Of a DNA stretch of 64,000 nucleotides, positions 43,685 through 53,097 are shown piece after piece. Position numbers and translations under genes: made by a program. Location: assembly GCA_050486205.1 (NCBI GenBank), contig JBJHCW010000006.1:124001-188000 (forward strand). Direction: 5' to 3'. How positions within the stretch are numbered: the first letter of the stretch is position 1; each line of letters starts with the position of its first letter. The notes under the pieces were generated by a model. That model was not told where the DNA came from. It made no database searches and worked only from the letters and a program-made list of their open reading frames with translations. The DNA comes from PWQG01 sp050486205 (GTDB lineage: Bacteria; Pseudomonadota; Gammaproteobacteria; Pseudomonadales; Pseudohongiellaceae).

Positions 43685-45407
43685 CAAAACCTCACCTGCA
43701 CTGACACCCTCCTGGCGCCTGGCGCTGGTCTGGTGTTGCGTGGCAATAGGATTGCTGGCTGTGCTCTGGAAAGTGCTGACCCTGTTTGTGGTGGAGCGTG
43801 ATTTTCTCCAGGGGCAGGGTGATCTGCGCACAATTCGCACCGAACCTCTGGTGGCCCATCGCGGCATGATCACAGATCGCAACGGCGAGCCGTTGGCCAT
43901 CAGTACACCGGTCAAATCCATCTGGGTCAATCCGCGCGAATTGTCCCGCAATCCCGTGCATGTGGTTCAGCTGGCGCAGGCGCTGGACCTGGATGCCGAG
44001 GATCTGATGGCGTCAGTGGGAAACAATGCCACACGTGAGTTCATGTATGTACGTCGCCGCATACCGCCAGCTGAAGCCGATCGTGTGCTGGATATGCGCC
44101 TTGATGGCGTTTACGCCCGCCAGGAATACCAGCGATACTATCCCCAGGGCGAAGTGGCGGCGCACCTGGTTGGTTTCAGCAATATTGACGATATCGGTCA
44201 GGAAGGGCTGGAGCTGGCCTACGATGACTGGTTGCGTGGAGTGCCGGGCAGGCAGCAGGTGATCAAGGATCGTCGTGGACGCATCATCCGGGAGCTCAAC
44301 ACCATTCAGACAGCGCAGCCCGGCAACCGTCTGGAGCTCAGCATTGATTTCCGGATTCAGAGTCTGGCCTATCGGGAGTTGAAGGCGGAATTCATACATC
44401 GCCATGCTCGTGCTGCCTCTACTGTCGTGCTGGATGTGAAAACAGGCGAAGTCTTGGCCATGGTCAATCAGCCTTCTTTCAATCCTCACAATCGCGGTAG
44501 CCTTGCTGATTTCGGTGCGCTGAGAAACCGGGCAATGACGGATCTGTTCGAGCCCGGCTCAACCATCAAGCCATTCACCGCCATAGCAGCACTCGAATCC
44601 GGGTTGTTCAATAACCAGAGCATCATCAACACGAGCCCTGGACGCATGCGTGTTGGCCGCGACTTTGTTTCTGACCGGGGTTACGACTTTGGTCCGCTGA
44701 GCATGGAAGAGGTGCTGATACGTTCAAGCAATGTGGGTACCACGAAGATGGCGCTGGAGATTGGCCACGAAGCGGTGCGCGATGTGTTGCAACGGGTCGG
44801 CTTTGGTGAGGGTGTCTCGACCGGATTTCCCGGTGAGATGGCCGGAGTGCTGCCCAATCATCGTGTATGGCATGACATTGAAACAGCCACCCTGTCTTTC
44901 GGTTATGGGCTTTCAACCTCCACGCTGCAACTGGCCCAGGCCTACGCGACTATTGCCAGCGGCGGCATCCGTCGACCGGTAAGCCTGCTCAAGGGCGGCG
45001 GTGGTGGTATACCGGGCGCCGAGGGAGAGCATCGGGTTATCGAAGAAAGTGTGGCCCGCCAGGTGATGGACATGCTGGCGGCGATCACCGACGTGGAGCG
45101 TGGCGGTTTTGATGGCGCCAGTGTCCCTTTTTACAGTGTGGCTGGCAAGACAGGCACTGCCCGCGTGGTGGGTCCGCGTGGCTACGATCCCAATCTGCAC
45201 AACTCCATGTTTGCCGGCTATGCGCCGGCCGATGACCCAAGGATTGTGATAATTGTCATCATCCACGAACCCCAGGGTGCACAGCATTATGGCAGCCAGG
45301 TGGCTGCACCGGTATTTGCACGCATTGCCAATGGCGCATTGCGGATTCTTGACGTTGCGCCAGACAAAGCCGATGCGTCACGTTACCTGCAACTGAGCAC
45401 CCGATGA
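43677..45407 (+). CDS. ftsI: peptidoglycan D,D-transpeptidase FtsI (PBP3)
   Basis: This 576-residue septal transpeptidase has an N-terminal membrane helix, a pedestal domain, and a penicillin-binding domain. The nucleophile is Ser295 in GSTIKP, the second motif is SSN at 350-352, and the third is KTG at 491-493. It works with FtsW to build septal peptidoglycan and is the target of aztreonam-type beta-lactams. Length is close to E. coli (588). Confidence 0.97.
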   Translation: MNDKTSPALTPSWRLALVWCCVAIGLLAVLWKVLTLFVVERDFLQGQGDLRTIRTEPLVAHRGMITDRNGEPLAISTPVKSIWVNPRELSRNPVHVVQLAQALDLDAEDLMASVGNNATREFMYVRRRIPPAEADRVLDMRLDGVYARQEYQRYYPQGEVAAHLVGFSNIDDIGQEGLELAYDDWLRGVPGRQQVIKDRRGRIIRELNTIQTAQPGNRLELSIDFRIQSLAYRELKAEFIHRHARAASTVVLDVKTGEVLAMVNQPSFNPHNRGSLADFGALRNRAMTDLFEPGSTIKPFTAIAALESGLFNNQSIINTSPGRMRVGRDFVSDRGYDFGPLSMEEVLIRSSNVGTTKMALEIGHEAVRDVLQRVGFGEGVSTGFPGEMAGVLPNHRVWHDIETATLSFGYGLSTSTLQLAQAYATIASGGIRRPVSLLKGGGGGIPGAEGEHRVIEESVARQVMDMLAAITDVERGGFDGASVPFYSVAGKTGTARVVGPRGYDPNLHNSMFAGYAPADDPRIVIIVIIHEPQGAQHYGSQVAAPVFARIANGALRILDVAPDKADASRYLQLSTR

Positions 45408-45425
45408 GGTTTCGATGAGGTGTCC

Positions 45426-46973
45426 ATGTACACGGCGAAGAGCATGAGCAACACAGGATTGACATTGAAGCACTTGTTGACCGGCCTGGTACCGGTGGAT
45501 GAGGTGCCCGGCAGTGCGCTGTCCGTGACCGTATCCGGACTGTGCATGGACAGTCGCGCCGTCAGGGGTGGTGATCTGTTCTTTGCCTGTTTTGGCAGGA
45601 ATCATGATGCGCGTGATTATATCGATCATGCCATTGAGCAGGGTGCGTCTGCCGTGCTTGCCCAGAGCGGTGGCCAGTGGCAGGGCTGTGAGCAGCGCGC
45701 TGCAGGCAGCGGTCGAACAGTACCGGTAATCTGTGTGGTGGACCTGACTGCGCTGATCAGCGCCATTGCAGGGCGCTTTTTTGGTGAGCCGGGACAAAGC
45801 CTGGTATCCGTGGGTGTGACCGGCACCAATGGCAAGACCAGTTGCACGCAGTTTCTGGCGCAGGCGCTGAGCGCTCTGGGTGAGCGCTGTGGTGTTATTG
45901 GAACACTTGGTTATGGTATGTACCCGTCGCTGGATGACAGCGGATATACCACGCCGGATCCGATTGTGGTGCAGCGCTCGCTGGCCCACTTCGTTTCAGA
46001 AGGGGCCGGATATGCCGCCATAGAGGCGTCATCACAGGGCTTGCATCAGCACCGCCTGGCGGCGGTGCCTTTCCACTCGGCAATGTTTACCAATCTGAGC
46101 CGGGATCACCTGGACTACCACGAGAGCATGGCTACCTACGGTGAAGCGAAAAAGAAGCTGTTTTTTGCTGATGGCCTGAAGGTGGCCATCATCAATTCCG
46201 ATGATGCCTATGCCAGTAGCATACTCAACGATGTCAGCTCGCGTTTGCACAGCCTCACCTACAGCTTGTCCGATACTCGCGCCGACGTCCATGCACAGGT
46301 GATCGAGACCTTGCCGGACGGATACCGCGCCAGACTTCGCACGCCGTGGGGAGACACTGATCTGAATGGCAGTCTGCTGGGGCGCTTCAACATCAGCAAT
46401 GTATTTGCTGTGTTGTGCGCCCTGATGACATTGCCGGCACGTAAGCCCCCAATTACATTGGCGATGGCAAGCGAGATTCTGGCGGCACTGAAGCCGGTGA
46501 GTGGCCGAATGGAGATTGTAGGCGCTGCGCGCGGTGCCAGTGTGGTCGTTGACTACGCGCATACACCGGACGCACTGAAAAGTGCCCTGTCAGCACTGCG
46601 TGATCACTACGATGGCCGCATCCATTGTGTCTTCGGTTGTGGAGGTAATCGGGACAAGGGCAAACGCCCATTGATGGCGGAAGTGGCCGAGTCCCTGGCA
46701 GATTTCCTTGTTGTCACGGATGACAATCCGCGCATGGAAAATGCGGACGACATCGTGAAGCAGATTCTTCTGGGTATCGAAGACGCGTCCAGAGTGGTTA
46801 TCCAGCGCGACCGGGCGACAGCAATTCGGGAAGCGATCCTGGGTGCCGGGTCCGGCGACGTGGTGTTGATTGCCGGCAAGGGTCATGAAAATTATCAGGA
46901 TGTTGGTGGCCAGCGCATGGTGTTCAGTGATGTGGCGCAGGCCAGACTTGCCCTGCAGGAGCGTGATCGATGA
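45426..46973 (+). CDS. murE: UDP-N-acetylmuramoyl-tripeptide synthetase MurE (mDAP-adding)
   Basis: This 515-residue Mur ligase adds the third residue of the stem peptide. The ATP-binding P-loop is GVTGTNGKTS. The DNPRMEN motif is the meso-diaminopimelate specificity signature, so the wall is of the mDAP type. The C-terminal part contains the YAHTPDAL box. I chose the ATG at 45426 after GATGAGG; a GTG at 45420 and an ATG at 45444 are alternatives. The stop overlaps murF by ATGA. Confidence 0.97.
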   Translation: MYTAKSMSNTGLTLKHLLTGLVPVDEVPGSALSVTVSGLCMDSRAVRGGDLFFACFGRNHDARDYIDHAIEQGASAVLAQSGGQWQGCEQRAAGSGRTVPVICVVDLTALISAIAGRFFGEPGQSLVSVGVTGTNGKTSCTQFLAQALSALGERCGVIGTLGYGMYPSLDDSGYTTPDPIVVQRSLAHFVSEGAGYAAIEASSQGLHQHRLAAVPFHSAMFTNLSRDHLDYHESMATYGEAKKKLFFADGLKVAIINSDDAYASSILNDVSSRLHSLTYSLSDTRADVHAQVIETLPDGYRARLRTPWGDTDLNGSLLGRFNISNVFAVLCALMTLPARKPPITLAMASEILAALKPVSGRMEIVGAARGASVVVDYAHTPDALKSALSALRDHYDGRIHCVFGCGGNRDKGKRPLMAEVAESLADFLVVTDDNPRMENADDIVKQILLGIEDASRVVIQRDRATAIREAILGAGSGDVVLIAGKGHENYQDVGGQRMVFSDVAQARLALQERDR

Positions 46974-48346
46974 TCGGGGTCATGCAATTGTCCGGACTCG
47001 CCGAGCCGCTGCGTGGCAAACTGCAGGGCGGGGACTGCAGCTTCACTCGCCTCAGTACCGATACCCGCACGTTGCGTAAATCCGAGTTGTACCTGGCGCT
47101 ATCTGGCGAAAACTTTGATGGTAACGATTTTCTGGCAGCCGCACTTGAGCGCGGCGCCTGCGGTGCGATTGTCAGTCGCCCCGGCGACGTTGACATACCG
47201 CAGCTGGTTGTCGGTAACACCCTGATGTCCCTGGGTGAGATTGCGCGTATCAATCGTCGGCGCTCAAGTGCCCATGTGGTTGCGCTGACCGGCAGTCAGG
47301 GAAAGACCACGGTCAAGGAAATGATCGGCAGCATTCTCCGGCAGCGGCACTCGACACTGGTGACGCGCGGCAATCTCAATAACCGGATCGGGGCACCTTT
47401 GACACTGCTTGAGCTTGATGACACTCATCAGTTCGCGGTCATTGAACTGGGTGCAAACGGTGCCGGCGAAATCTCCGATACGGTGTCTGTGGCGCTGCCA
47501 CAAGTGGTGTTGATCACCAACGCAACCGCAACCCATCTCGAGGGTTTTGGCAGCGTGGACGGCGTCGTCAGGGCCAAGGGTGAAATCATTGACGGCTGTG
47601 CTGAAGACGGTGTTGTTGTTCTTAATGCCGATGATGCGGCGTTCGAAACCTGGGCGCGTCGAGCAGGGCAGCGTCGTGTTGCCGGATTCAGTCTGGATCA
47701 CAATCATCCACTGGCAAGCTACAGCTGTGCTGCGGTGCGACTCGATGCCACATCGTCACAGTTCACATTGCGATTTCCTGAAGGCGAAACGGACATCACC
47801 CTGCCGATGCCCGGCAGGCACAATATTGCCAACGCCCTGGCTGCAGCAGCCGTTGCCATGGAATCCGGCATCAGCAAGGAAGACGTTGTTGCCGGACTTG
47901 CACGCATGTCTGCGGTACCCGGGCGGCTGGATGTATCTCTCGCCAAGAATGACATGGTACTGATTGATGACAGCTACAACGCCAGTCCCAGTTCCTTTCG
48001 CGCCGCCATTGATGTGCTGGTGGCGTTGGGTCGAAAGCGAAATGCGCGCACCATGGTGGTTGCTGGCGATATGGCAGAGTTGGGCGAAGACACGGCCGAG
48101 TTACATCGTGGCTGCGGAGAATATGCCCGAAAAAAAGGCGTCGATATGCTGCTGTGCACCGGGCGGCTGAGTGCTTTGATGGCCGATGCCTTCGGTGACG
48201 GCGCGCAGCACTTCGATGATCGTGAAGCGCTGATGGCACATGTCGTCAGCCTGGCCGAACCGGATCTGGTGATGCTGGTCAAGGGTTCGCGCAGTGCGGG
48301 TATGGACAGGATAGTCGAGCAACTCAAAGTCGGGGAGGCGTGCTGA
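46970..48346 (+). CDS. murF: UDP-N-acetylmuramoyl-tripeptide--D-alanyl-D-alanine ligase MurF
   Basis: This 458-residue Mur ligase attaches D-Ala-D-Ala. The P-loop is LTGSQGKTTVKEM, where most have GSxGKT, and RHNIANALAAAAVA and DSYNASPSSFRAAID are family features. It starts at the ATGA overlap with murE and its TGA overlaps the mraY ATG by one base, so all three are translationally coupled. Confidence 0.97.
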   Translation: MIGVMQLSGLAEPLRGKLQGGDCSFTRLSTDTRTLRKSELYLALSGENFDGNDFLAAALERGACGAIVSRPGDVDIPQLVVGNTLMSLGEIARINRRRSSAHVVALTGSQGKTTVKEMIGSILRQRHSTLVTRGNLNNRIGAPLTLLELDDTHQFAVIELGANGAGEISDTVSVALPQVVLITNATATHLEGFGSVDGVVRAKGEIIDGCAEDGVVVLNADDAAFETWARRAGQRRVAGFSLDHNHPLASYSCAAVRLDATSSQFTLRFPEGETDITLPMPGRHNIANALAAAAVAMESGISKEDVVAGLARMSAVPGRLDVSLAKNDMVLIDDSYNASPSSFRAAIDVLVALGRKRNARTMVVAGDMAELGEDTAELHRGCGEYARKKGVDMLLCTGRLSALMADAFGDGAQHFDDREALMAHVVSLAEPDLVMLVKGSRSAGMDRIVEQLKVGEAC

Positions 48347-49428
48347 TGCTGGTCTGGTTATCGGAGTACCTCGCGCAGATACACACCGGGTTTGCCGTCA
48401 TCCAGTACATTACCGTGCGCGGGGTGCTTGGCATTCTCACAGCCCTGTTGTTTGGGCTGATCATTGGTCCGACCATGATCCGGCGACTGAACTATCGCCA
48501 GATAGGGCAGGTCGTGCGAGACGATGGTCCGGAATCACATTTCAGCAAGGCCGGCACACCAACCATGGGCGGTGCCCTGATATTGGTGTCAGTGGCTTTC
48601 AGCACGCTGCTCTGGGCAGACCTGAGCAGCCGCTACGTCTGGATTGTGTTGCTGGTGACCCTGTTGTTTGGCCTGGTTGGCTGGATTGACGATTACCGCA
48701 AGGTGATTCGCAAGGACCCCCGGGGCCTGCCGGCACGATGGAAGTATTTCTGGCAGTCTGTCATCGGGCTGGGCGCTGCCGTGTTCTTGTACTACACCGC
48801 GACCCTGCCTGCCGAGACAGCCTATATCGTGCCCTTCTTCAAAGGCATTTCGCTGGATCTCGGGATTCTCTATATCGTGATCACCTACTTCGTCATCGTG
48901 GGCAGCAGCAATGCCGTGAACCTGACAGACGGGCTCGATGGCCTGGCGATCCTGCCCACTGTCATGGTTGGCAGTGCACTTGGGCTTATTGCCTATCTGG
49001 TCGGGCACATCGGATTTTCCGAATACCTTCAGATTCCTTATGTGCCGGGTTCGGGAGAGCTGGTGATTTTCTGTGGCGCCCTGCTGGGCGCCGGGCTTGG
49101 TTTCCTCTGGTTCAACACCTATCCGGCCCAGGTCTTCATGGGTGATGTTGGGGCACTCGCACTGGGCGCTGCACTGGGGATGGTGGCAGTCATTTCCCGA
49201 CATGAAATTGTGCTGTTCATCATGGGTGGCGTTTTTGTCGCCGAGACCGTTTCGGTCATGTTGCAAGTGGGTTCATACAAGCTGCGTGGAAAGCGCATCT
49301 TTCGTATGGCACCCCTGCATCACCACTACGAACTCAAGGGCTGGCCGGAACCACGTGTCGTTGTGCGTTTCTGGATCATTACCTTGATGCTGGTCCTGAT
49401 TGGACTGGCCACATTGAAGTTCCGCTGA
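48346..49428 (+). CDS. mraY: phospho-N-acetylmuramoyl-pentapeptide-transferase MraY
   Basis: This 360-residue protein with ten membrane helices makes lipid I by transferring phospho-MurNAc-pentapeptide to undecaprenyl phosphate. The aspartates of the active site are in WIDDYRK and NLTDGLDGLA, and the HHHYELKGWPEP motif lies near the C-terminus. I chose the ATG at 48346 after GGGGAGG; a GTG at 48340 lies inside murF. Length equals the E. coli enzyme (360). Confidence 0.97.
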   Translation: MLVWLSEYLAQIHTGFAVIQYITVRGVLGILTALLFGLIIGPTMIRRLNYRQIGQVVRDDGPESHFSKAGTPTMGGALILVSVAFSTLLWADLSSRYVWIVLLVTLLFGLVGWIDDYRKVIRKDPRGLPARWKYFWQSVIGLGAAVFLYYTATLPAETAYIVPFFKGISLDLGILYIVITYFVIVGSSNAVNLTDGLDGLAILPTVMVGSALGLIAYLVGHIGFSEYLQIPYVPGSGELVIFCGALLGAGLGFLWFNTYPAQVFMGDVGALALGAALGMVAVISRHEIVLFIMGGVFVAETVSVMLQVGSYKLRGKRIFRMAPLHHHYELKGWPEPRVVVRFWIITLMLVLIGLATLKFR

Positions 49429-49448
49429 AGGGGGCGACTGCAGAGTTG

Positions 49449-50819
49449 ATGCAAGACATGAACGCATCTACAGGACAACAACAGAAGTTGATAGTCGGTC
49501 TGGGCAAGACAGGACTGTCCTGTGCGCGATTTTTGCGTGCAAAAGGTGAGTTGTTCCGGGTGATGGACAGTCGGTTCAGTCCGCCCGCATTGGGCGAGTT
49601 CAGACGTGAGTTTCCCGACGTGGACGTTGCCCTGGGTGGATTCTCCCGCGACATGCTGATGGACGCAGCCGAAATTGTGTTGAGCCCTGGCGTAAGTCTG
49701 GCTACACCGGAAATTGCTGAGGCAGTCAGTCACGGCGTACCGGTGGTGGGGGACATTGATATCTTCAGTCGCGAGGCGCTTGCGCCGGTCGCGGCCATTA
49801 CCGGTTCCAACGGCAAGAGCACCGTGGTGACACTGCTTGGCGAAATGGCGCGCGGGGCAGGCCTGCATGTTGGCGTGGGCGGTAATCTGGACGGCCGGGC
49901 AAGCATGCCTGCGCTGGATCTGCTGCGCGATGAATCGCATCAACTCTATGTTCTGGAGCTGTCCAGTTTCCAGCTGGAAACCACACAGGCCCTGAACGCC
50001 GAGGTGGCCGTGATCCTCAACATCAGTGAGGATCACCTGGACCGCTACAACAACATGGACGAGTACCGCGCGGCCAAGCAGCGCATCTTTAATGGTTGCC
50101 ATCAGATGATACTCAATCGTGATGAGCCACAGACCTGGCCTTCTCCGTTGCCTGAAGCACAGCGCTGGACCTACGGCCTGGATGAACCGGATGAAGACGG
50201 TTTTGGTGTCGTGACTGTGGACGGGCAGCCATGCCTGTTTCACGCCGATACCCTGATCATGCCAGTCAGTGAGCTGCAGATGCTGGGTGCACACAATATA
50301 TCCAATGCGCTGGCAGCCTTCGCTGTCGGCCACGCACTGAAACTGCCCCGGGATGCCATGCGCAAGGTATTGCGAGAGTTCGCAGGCCTGCCACATCGTT
50401 GTCAACGCTTGAGAAACCTGCGCGGCGTCACGTTCTTCAATGACTCAAAGGGCACGAATGTGCACGCTACCATGATGGCAATTGACAGCGTAGCAGAGTC
50501 CATCACAGGGCAAGTTGTACTGATAGCCGGTGGCATTGGTAAAGGTGCGGATTTTTCGCCGCTGGTGCCAGTAGTCCGACGCCATGTAAAAGGGCTTGTT
50601 TTGATAGGCCGTGACGCGCCGATGCTGGCTGAGCTCTTTGATGATGTGGTGCCGGTTATCCTGGCTGAGGATATGGAACAGGCTGTTGCCATCGCATTTG
50701 ACAAGGCGGATAACGGCGACGCTGTGTTGCTGTCACCGGCATGCGCCAGCTTTGACATGTTCAGCGACTTTTCACATCGGGGCCGGGTTTTTGCCGCTGC
50801 CGTGGAGGTGCTGCAATGA
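49449..50819 (+). CDS. murD: UDP-N-acetylmuramoylalanine--D-glutamate ligase MurD
   Basis: This 456-residue Mur ligase adds D-Glu. It has the N-terminal uridine-binding start LIVGLGKTGLSCARFL, P-loop ITGSNGKST, and the central SSFQLETT and NISEDHLDR motifs. I chose the ATG at 49449; a TTG at 49446 and an ATG at 49458 are alternatives. The stop overlaps the ftsW ATG by ATGA. Confidence 0.96.
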   Translation: MQDMNASTGQQQKLIVGLGKTGLSCARFLRAKGELFRVMDSRFSPPALGEFRREFPDVDVALGGFSRDMLMDAAEIVLSPGVSLATPEIAEAVSHGVPVVGDIDIFSREALAPVAAITGSNGKSTVVTLLGEMARGAGLHVGVGGNLDGRASMPALDLLRDESHQLYVLELSSFQLETTQALNAEVAVILNISEDHLDRYNNMDEYRAAKQRIFNGCHQMILNRDEPQTWPSPLPEAQRWTYGLDEPDEDGFGVVTVDGQPCLFHADTLIMPVSELQMLGAHNISNALAAFAVGHALKLPRDAMRKVLREFAGLPHRCQRLRNLRGVTFFNDSKGTNVHATMMAIDSVAESITGQVVLIAGGIGKGADFSPLVPVVRRHVKGLVLIGRDAPMLAELFDDVVPVILAEDMEQAVAIAFDKADNGDAVLLSPACASFDMFSDFSHRGRVFAAAVEVLQ

Positions 50820-52000
50820 ACCAGTCAGTTGTTCGGCCCACCAGCGCATTGAGCGCGGCCATCGAGGCTGTGAGCGAGCGTTCACCGAACACGCTGCTGG
50901 TGCTGATGTGCCTGTTGCTGTGCCTGGGGCTTGTCATGATGACGTCGGCGTCGGTGGAAATTGCCAGCAGTCAGTTTGGTGATCCTTTCTTTTTCGCAAA
51001 GCGCCAGTTGTTTTTTATTATGATTGCGGCTGTTGGCGTCATGATAACGTTACACATTCCCATGAGGTTCTGGTATCAGTCCAGTGCGGCCTTGCTGATA
51101 TTGTCGCTGGTGTTGCTGGTACTGGTGCTGGTGCCTGGCATCGGCAAGATTGTCAATGGCAGTGCGCGATGGATAGATCTCGGATTCTACACATTGCAGC
51201 CTTCAGAAATGGCCAAGATTTTCCTGGTTGTCTATCTCGCTGCTTTTCTGCATCGGCGCCGCGACGAGGTGTACTACAGTTGGCTGGGATTCATCAAACC
51301 GATGGTGATACTGGCGGCCATGGTTGCGCTGCTGCATTTTCAGCCTGATCACGGCGCCATGGTGATCATGATGGCGGCCACATTCGGCGTGTTGTTTCTG
51401 GCCGGTGCCCGGCTGCATCGATTCATATTCATCCTGCTGCTGGGGCTGGCAGCTGTCGCATCGGTTGCGGTAATGAAACCCTATGTCATCAACCGACTGA
51501 CATCGTTCATGAATCCATGGGCGGCAGAGTACGTCTATGGTGAAGGTTATCAACTTACCCAGGCGCTGATCGCATTCGGTCGTGGGGAGTGGTTTGGCAC
51601 AGGTCTTGGCAACAGCATCCAGAAACTTTACTTCCTGCCCGAGGCGCATACGGACTTCGTGGTTGCCATCGTGGCGGAGGAGCTGGGCCTGATGGGTGTG
51701 TTGATTGTGCTGGGGCTTTTCAGTGCGCTGATTTTCCAGGCACTTCTGACAGGGCGCAAGGCAGAAAAGTCCGGTGCCACCTTCCCCGCCTATGTAGCCT
51801 ATGGCATCGCAATCCTGTTCGCCTCGCAGGTGTTCATCAATATAGGTGTCAACACGGGCCTGTTGCCAACCAAGGGGCTGACACTGCCATTTCTCAGCTA
51901 CGGGGGTAACAGTCTGCTGGTGAGTTGCTTCATGGTTGCACTGCTGGTTCGCATAAATTTTGAAATTGACGCCGGGCAGCCACAGGGGGGTGTGCAATGA
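50816..52000 (+). CDS. ftsW: septal peptidoglycan polymerase FtsW (SEDS)
   Basis: This 394-residue SEDS glycosyltransferase has ten membrane helices and polymerises lipid II at the septum with FtsI. Typical features are GSARWIDLGFYTLQPSEMAKIF and the catalytic loop region with FAFIAEE-like EAHTDFVVAIVAEELG, plus KGLTLPFLSYGGNSL near the C-terminus. It overlaps murD and murG by four bases at each end. Confidence 0.97.
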   Translation: MNQSVVRPTSALSAAIEAVSERSPNTLLVLMCLLLCLGLVMMTSASVEIASSQFGDPFFFAKRQLFFIMIAAVGVMITLHIPMRFWYQSSAALLILSLVLLVLVLVPGIGKIVNGSARWIDLGFYTLQPSEMAKIFLVVYLAAFLHRRRDEVYYSWLGFIKPMVILAAMVALLHFQPDHGAMVIMMAATFGVLFLAGARLHRFIFILLLGLAAVASVAVMKPYVINRLTSFMNPWAAEYVYGEGYQLTQALIAFGRGEWFGTGLGNSIQKLYFLPEAHTDFVVAIVAEELGLMGVLIVLGLFSALIFQALLTGRKAEKSGATFPAYVAYGIAILFASQVFINIGVNTGLLPTKGLTLPFLSYGGNSLLVSCFMVALLVRINFEIDAGQPQGGVQ

Positions 52001-53097
52001 GTCGTGTCACCGTCCTGATCATGGCAGCTGGTACCGGTGGTCACATATTCCCGGCACTGAGCATTGCACGCGAACTGCAGGAGCAGGGCTGCCGCGTCGA
52101 GTGGCTGGGCACGCCCACCGGTATGGAGGTCGAACTGGTCAGGGATGCCGACATCCGCATGCACAGCATCAATGTGAGTGGTTTGCGTGGCAACGGCGTG
52201 CTGGGCCTGCTGATGGCGCCGTTTACGATCTGTCGCGCAATCCTGCAGGCGCTGTCTGTCATACGTGGGGCCAATCCCTGTTGTGTGCTTGGCATGGGAG
52301 GCTACGTCGCGGGTCCGGGTGGCATGGCGGCATGGCTTGCCCGAACACCCTTGTTGATTCACGAGCAGAATGCAGTGGCCGGGTTTACCAATCGTGTGCT
52401 TGCCAGACTGGCCTGTCGTGTCATGGAGACTTTCCCCGGCACGTTCGCACCGTCTCGCAAACCGCTTTGTACGGGTAATCCTGTACGCCCTGAAATTGAG
52501 GCCATTGCGGCCAACAGACAGGCTCGGGCACTGGATACCGATGCGCTGAATGTGCTGGTACTGGGCGGCAGTCAAGGGGCTGTTGCCATCAACACTGCGC
52601 TGCCAGCGGCGCTTGCCGCACTGCCAGCGGAACGGCGACCCAGAGTGCGCCACCAGACCGGCAGACGCAACTGTCTGGAAACACGTCGGCTGTACGAGAA
52701 GGAAGGGCTCACGCTTGATGATGCCATCGAGGTTGTACCGTTTATCGACGACATGGCTGATGCCTACGGCTGGGCTGATGTGGTCATCTGCCGCGCTGGC
52801 GCAACAACGGTCAGCGAGATCGCAGCAGCGGGACTGCCATCAGTGCTGGTGCCGTACCCCCATGCTGTTGATGATCATCAGCGCCGCAATGCCGAGTGGC
52901 TGAGCAAGGCCGGCGCGGCAGTTCTGGTCGATCAGCGATCCTTTACCAGGGAAAAGATTCTTGAGCTTTTTAACGGATTCATGAGCCAGACAACCATGTT
53001 GCAAGGCATGGCCGAGGCGGCCCGATCGGTCGCGCGTCCGGACGCCGCCAGTCGTGTTGCGGCCGTGTGCATGGAGGTGTGTTTCAACAATGACTGA
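51997..53097 (+). CDS. murG: lipid II-forming GlcNAc transferase MurG
   Basis: This 366-residue GT-B glycosyltransferase adds GlcNAc to lipid I on the cytoplasmic face. The donor-binding GTGGHIFPAL is at the N-terminus, LGMGGYVAGPGG is in the acceptor site, and CRAGATTVSEIAAAGLPSVLVPYP forms the UDP-binding part. It overlaps ftsW and murC at its ends, consistent with the tight dcw operon. Confidence 0.97.
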   Translation: MSRVTVLIMAAGTGGHIFPALSIARELQEQGCRVEWLGTPTGMEVELVRDADIRMHSINVSGLRGNGVLGLLMAPFTICRAILQALSVIRGANPCCVLGMGGYVAGPGGMAAWLARTPLLIHEQNAVAGFTNRVLARLACRVMETFPGTFAPSRKPLCTGNPVRPEIEAIAANRQARALDTDALNVLVLGGSQGAVAINTALPAALAALPAERRPRVRHQTGRRNCLETRRLYEKEGLTLDDAIEVVPFIDDMADAYGWADVVICRAGATTVSEIAAAGLPSVLVPYPHAVDDHQRRNAEWLSKAGAAVLVDQRSFTREKILELFNGFMSQTTMLQGMAEAARSVARPDAASRVAAVCMEVCFNND